Assembly: GCA_008638375.1 (NCBI GenBank)
Contig: CM018035.1
Span: forward strand, 29,187,807 to 29,251,806
Length of the DNA: 64,000 nt
Direction of reading: 5' to 3'
From: Nyssa sinensis
Lineage: Eukaryota > Streptophyta > Magnoliopsida > Cornales > Nyssaceae
The notes under the pieces are model-generated. The model did not search any database. It had not been told where the DNA came from and saw only the letters and a program-made list of their open reading frames with translations. Positions 59,849-64,000 of this stretch are shown in pieces. The first letter of the stretch is position 1, and each line of letters begins with the position of its first letter. The position numbers were made by a program, and so were the translations under genes.

Positions 59849-61383
59849 TGTTGCGACTTTAATTTTGCAATCCCAAGTGCAAGATGTCGAGAAGTAATAA
59901 CACTCGATGAGTCCGAGGTTGAACCACAAGGAACTTAAGACAATTGACAAAAATAAAAATTTAATAAAATCAAATATGCTTTCTTAGAGAAAATGGTTGG
60001 TTGATTATCACACCCCCCAACTTACATTTTGCTAGTCCTTGAGCAAATTAAATAAGACAAACCAAAATGAAATAAATAAATAAAAAATAAAAATAACTAA
60101 CTACTACATTTTTGCAGGAAGTCACAATTGCATTTAGCGTATGCAGTAAGCCTGTAAACCCCTAGCTCACACTAGTGGCCAAGTTGTAGTCTCGTGAGGG
60201 TTTCTAGTGATGATATCCACAATCATTTTAGAGTAAAAAAAAATGTCAACCATGATTTTGAATTCAAGTAATATCTCACCAAATAGCCAATTAAACTTGA
60301 CTCAAGTCAAAGCTTTCATCTTATTAATAAAATTAAATAATGAACACCACATTTTCTTAGACAAAACTCGTAAAGTTCAATCTACTTATATTCAAATCAA
60401 AAATTATCACAAGCTCTTTTAATGTAAAATGATTTTTCACACAAAGCATGGGCCACAACTCAACTTTAATGTAAATATTATCAACATTCCTCAATATGTC
60501 AAAATTTTCATTATAAAGTAAACACGGCTTTAGCTCAAAATGAGCACTTTTATTTATTACATGTGACTATGCAATGCTTGAGTCCCTTAAGCTTTGTAAT
60601 TAACCCATGTGACGAGTGTTAGGCCAATGATTCCCAAACCAGTTGGTTTTAGCACACTAGGTGTAGAGACAACCCTACGGGCTTACTAGCTCAAGTTAAA
60701 AAGGCTATGAACCCATAGTCAACAAAAAAAAAAAAAAGACTTTTCACTGTTTGACGTGAGCACTCATTGCTTAGCGAGGCAAGAGGTCCAATTATTAGGT
60801 GAGTAGTTATTCTTTTTTTTTTTTTTTAAGAACTGTTATGCCAATGACACTTGATTCACAACTCATTCAACTCATTAGGAATTATCAACAATAAGCACAC
60901 CAATTTCAAGTTTGTCAACTTCACACAACATGCTAATATGCTCGTGTCATGAAGTATACAAATGCTAAATCTCTATGCTAACATAAGTACAAAGAACTAA
61001 ACTAGGATTGCTAATCTAATGACACGTGTTCAAAAGTTTATTTTTCATCAATAATGTGAAACTAAGATTCAAAAATCATTCCATATTAAACTAACTATTT
61101 ATATGTGCATTATTCAACTTCAAATTCATGGTATAGAGGCATCTATTCTTCTTCTTTTTTTAATGTGACCATTAGGATATGATGTTTTGACATTACTCAC
61201 CCCCCAACTTAAATGTCACATTGTCCTCAATGTAAATAAAGGAAACAAAGTAGTAAAGAAAATGAAAATTACCTTAAAATGAAAGGAAAAATCCTAAAAA
61301 TTATGTTCCTGCAATTGGTTAGAATGCTAGAACAAAAAAATAGAAAGATAAAGAATTTAAAAAATTGATAAAAACTAACTACC
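59849..61383 (-). mobile_element. Athila-like element, 3' non-coding part
   Basis: Downstream of the integrase on the minus strand. 'TTGAGGACAATG' followed by 'TTTAAGTTGGGGGGTG' near 61225-61195, and 'ATGTAAGTTGGGGGGTGTGA' near 60028-60009, are the G-run motifs seen after the coding region of Athila-type elements. The last 160 bp (60012-59849) carry 'CCTTGTGGTTCAACCTCGG' and 'CTTGCACTTGGG', a phrase common near Athila LTR ends. LTR limits are uncertain. No env-like ORF is seen. Confidence 0.6.
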
Positions 61384-62722
61384 TCAAAAATCTTGGTACA
61401 CCGGGTCCTCCAAATCATTGGACTCAATCTCATATGAAAAGTTTTCCAAAAATGGTTTAAGATGTTGTCCATTCAGTTTAAAAATATTACCATTCTTCCG
61501 ATTCTCAATTTCAATAACTCTGTGAGAAAAAACATTTTTAACAACAAATGTCCCTGTCCATCTAGATCTCAGCTTTCCAGGAAACAAGTGCAATCGAGAA
61601 TTGTACAAGAGAACTTTATGTGATGGTTGAAAAGATTTTCGCAAAATCTACTTGTCATGAAAAACTTTCATTTCCTCTTTGTAAATTCATGAATTTTCAT
61701 AAGCATCTCTTGGAATTTCTCCTAACTCATTCATTTGTAATTTTCTTAAAGCACCAACCTTATTCATATTAAAATTAAACATCTTTAAGGCCCAATACGC
61801 TTTATGTTCCAATTCCACAAGCAAGTGATAAGCTTTCCCTTCGACAAGTCTATAAGGAGACATATCAATCGGGGTTTTATAAGTAGTACGGTATGCCCAA
61901 AGAGCATCAGTTAGTCTCAAAGACCAATCCTTATGATCTGGGTTAACTATTTTTTCCAAAATTTGTTTGATTTCTCGATTAGATAGTTCAACTTGTCCAC
62001 TTGTTTGCAGGTGAGACGAGGTTGCAATTTTATGTGTTATAGCATATTTTTTTCATCAAAGACTCAAAAAGTCAGTTACAAAAGTGCAATCCCCCATCAC
62101 TTATGATGGCCCGAGGTATTCCAAACCTTGACAAAAATTTTCCTTTAAAATTTCAAAGCAACTTTGTGGTCATTATTTTTACAAGGAATAGCCTCAATCC
62201 AATTAGAAACATAATCAATTACAACAAGAATATAAAGGTATCCAAACGAAGGAAAAAATGGGCCCATGAAGTCTACACCCCAACAATCGAATATTTTAAT
62301 AACCAAAATTGGGTGTAAAGGCATCATATTGCTTCGAGTGATTCCTCCTAACTTTTGGCATCGCTCACATGTTTTTCAAAAGTGATGAGTGTCTTTGAAA
62401 ATGGTAGGCCAATAAAATCCACAATACAAAATTTTTGCAGTAATTTTTCTTGAAGTAAAATGGCCACCACAAGCCTTAGAATGGCAAAAGGAAGATGACA
62501 CTATGTATTTCATTATCTAAGAAACATCTCCTAATGATTTTCTCAGGATAATACTTAAACAAATATGGATTATCATAAAAGAAACTCCAAACCTCAAACA
62601 AAAAATCTCTTCTTATCTTGTGCACCCCAATGTCGTGGGATTTTGCTTGTAACAAGAAAATTTACAATATCAACAAACCAAGGCAAAGCAGACATAGTAA
62701 AAAGTTGCTCATCAAGGAAAGT
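61384..62722 (-). pseudogene. pol: Athila-like integrase
   Basis: On the minus strand, from about 62722: DEQLFTMSALPWFVDIVNFL, SFCHSKACGGHFTSRK, CERCQKLGGITRSNMMPLHP (zinc finger), WGVDFMGPFFPSFGYLYILV (first Asp), then after stops [36 protein letters not shown] and [12 protein letters not shown]. These phrases are characteristic of Athila-lineage integrase. Stops and frameshifts break it repeatedly, and the middle with the second Asp and Glu (about 61960-62140) is degraded. RT and RNase H lie beyond 62722, where a chromovirus LTR interrupts the element. Confidence 0.85.
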
Positions 62723-63260
62723 TGTCACGACCTGAGACCCACCCTATACGGATCTCGTGTCACGCACCCGATCCGACACTGCTTGTCGAACCAAGGCTCT
62801 CGACTTACTACACAATCAGTGCTACTAACATGCAACAACTAAATAGCGGAAGACTTGTACAACTAAATAAATAAAAGCTGCATGTGATATATATAATGTT
62901 TTCAAAATGCGGAATACAAAATTTCTTAATACAACTATTCATCCCCAAGATGTGGATAACATGGGAGAGCTACAAGACTGTCTGTACTAAATATTACACT
63001 TCAACTTCAAAAGAAATGTTCATCTCTAGCTATCAAGCTCTACTGTCTGTTCTCGATCTATGTGCCTGGAATAGTTAAAAAGTAGTATTTGTTTTAAGTT
63101 ATGAAAACTTAGTAAGTAGTCTTTTACTCTGCCATGTGTACAAGGTATAAAAGAATGCTAGCCAGTCAATGAATATATATACTCAATATCAAATGATAGA
63201 AGTCAAATGATAAGGAAATGAATCTGCTATGCTAACAATGTCATACTGCTATAGTCATGA
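62723..63260 (-). repeat. Chromovirus LTR fragment, 3' end
   Basis: On the plus strand it starts TGTCACGACCTGAGACCC, the reverse of a chromovirus LTR end, and contains two 'gcgga(a)' sites like other LTR 3' ends. It is cut at 63260 by another LTR. The flank 'aaagt' precedes it, but the matching duplication is not in the window. Confidence 0.65.
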
Positions 63261-64000
63261 TGTAACACCCCGATCCTGTATAATTAATAATTAAATATTA
63301 ATTATTAATTCATACCGGCTCAGAGAATAATTAAGGGAATTAACCCTAATCTCCCGACGGTCAAGATAGACCGATAAAACAATTAAAACATGTTCGAGAA
63401 TAGGGTACAATACCCGAACCTAATTACCAATTAATTAGGTGAAATAATGTCAATTTAACACTGACGGAATTCGAATTAATTAACCACGGAAATCCCAAAT
63501 GACTAATAAATGACACGGAACCTCTGACACTGTAGATAACTGAAATATGAAACTCTCGGAACAAACCGCATCGAAAAAGGAGTTACGGAATGAAAGTTAT
63601 GAGGCAAACATCAAAAAACTAAATTAATATGCAGCCAAACAGGGCTTTAGCCCAAAATGGTGAAAAAAGGGGCAAATGGGAGGCCAAGGGAATTGAACCC
63701 TTGACCTTTGAGAGAGAATGAATTTTTCTCAAAAACTTACCGACTGGGCTGCCATTACTTTGTGCATATATCTACAACTCAATTGTATATATCTCTAAGT
63801 TAACCAAGCCCCACCTCAAATTGGACCAATGAGGTTACATGCAAACCCCACATGATGGTTTCCCTCAGCCCACCTCAGCCCTAAGATCCCACTAATTCTC
63901 TGATATATACACATATATATATATAGAGATGTATATGTATAAGAGTGTATATATATATGTATGGTGTGTATATATGAGGTGGAATATTATGGCCACAAAT
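63261..64000 (+). repeat. Chromovirus LTR, family D, 5' part, runs off window
   Basis: Starts TGTAACACCCCGATCCTG and matches 50510-51150 closely, including 'gacacggaacctctgacact' and the antisense tRNA-like module. TA/GT tracts occur at 63905-63975. It inserted into the LTR fragment ending at 63260; the right end is beyond the window. Confidence 0.8.
63663..63760 (-). other. tRNA-like module in family-D LTR
   Basis: On the minus strand: A box CAGCCCAGTCGG (complement of 63740-63751), T-arm CAAGGG-TTCAATT-CCCTTG (63685-63703), T run at 63663-63668. Same position and direction as in the copy at 50885-50986. Confidence 0.65.

Noticed and set aside
59905..59945. Possible hammerhead ribozyme ('gatgagtccgagg')
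   Set aside because: The CUGAUGA box is incomplete and no GAAA box or closing stems follow. The phrase is common near Athila LTR ends.

Overview
The window is nuclear DNA of a seed plant, most likely a dicot with a large, repeat-rich genome. Nearly every base belongs to LTR retrotransposons nested inside one another. No intact cellular gene was found. Two small broken pieces of host genes remain: the C-terminus of an MSI1-type WD40 histone chaperone at 6991-7176 and a piece of a UGT85-type glucosyltransferase at 44189-44386 on the minus strand.

Layout, left to right. Bases 1-2922 are the 3' end and 3' LTR of a Tekay/Del-like chromovirus (family A) that landed in a Ty1-copia element, whose pol and short 3' LTR follow at 2923-6069. 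A short host stretch with the MSI1 piece follows. From 7448 to 44188 lies one old Ty3-gypsy element of the Tat lineage (target duplication GATTG), about 10.5 kb once its insertions are removed. It was split by two chromoviruses. Family A at 8104-22690 (duplication CAATT) is decayed and is itself broken by a solo LTR at 11374-14955 (duplication GTACA). Family B at 23246-34883 (duplication ATTTA) is young, with LTRs differing by about 0.8%. The Tat element keeps gag, protease, RT, two RNase H domains and integrase, then minisatellite arrays, then an antisense intron-containing ORF with a 'putative gypsy-type transposon' domain.

The right side holds the UGT85 piece, a second copia element (LTR and UBN2-type gag, 45340-55975) split by a solo LTR at 47135-55643 (duplication AAGAG) that in turn carries another solo LTR at 50510-55051. 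Further chromovirus LTR pieces follow at 55976-59848, then the integrase and 3' region of an Athila-like element on the minus strand (59849-62722), and two more LTR pieces to the end.

The most unusual signals are four. A tRNA-like module with A box, B box and T-run sits antisense about 300-500 bp into several chromovirus LTRs. A spliced-looking antisense gene lies inside the Tat element. Candidate leader introns recur inside the LTRs. A set of about 100-170 bp sub-repeats is shared by LTR families that otherwise differ. Order of events from LTR divergence and nesting: Tat (about 10% LTR divergence) is older than family A (several percent), which is older than family B.
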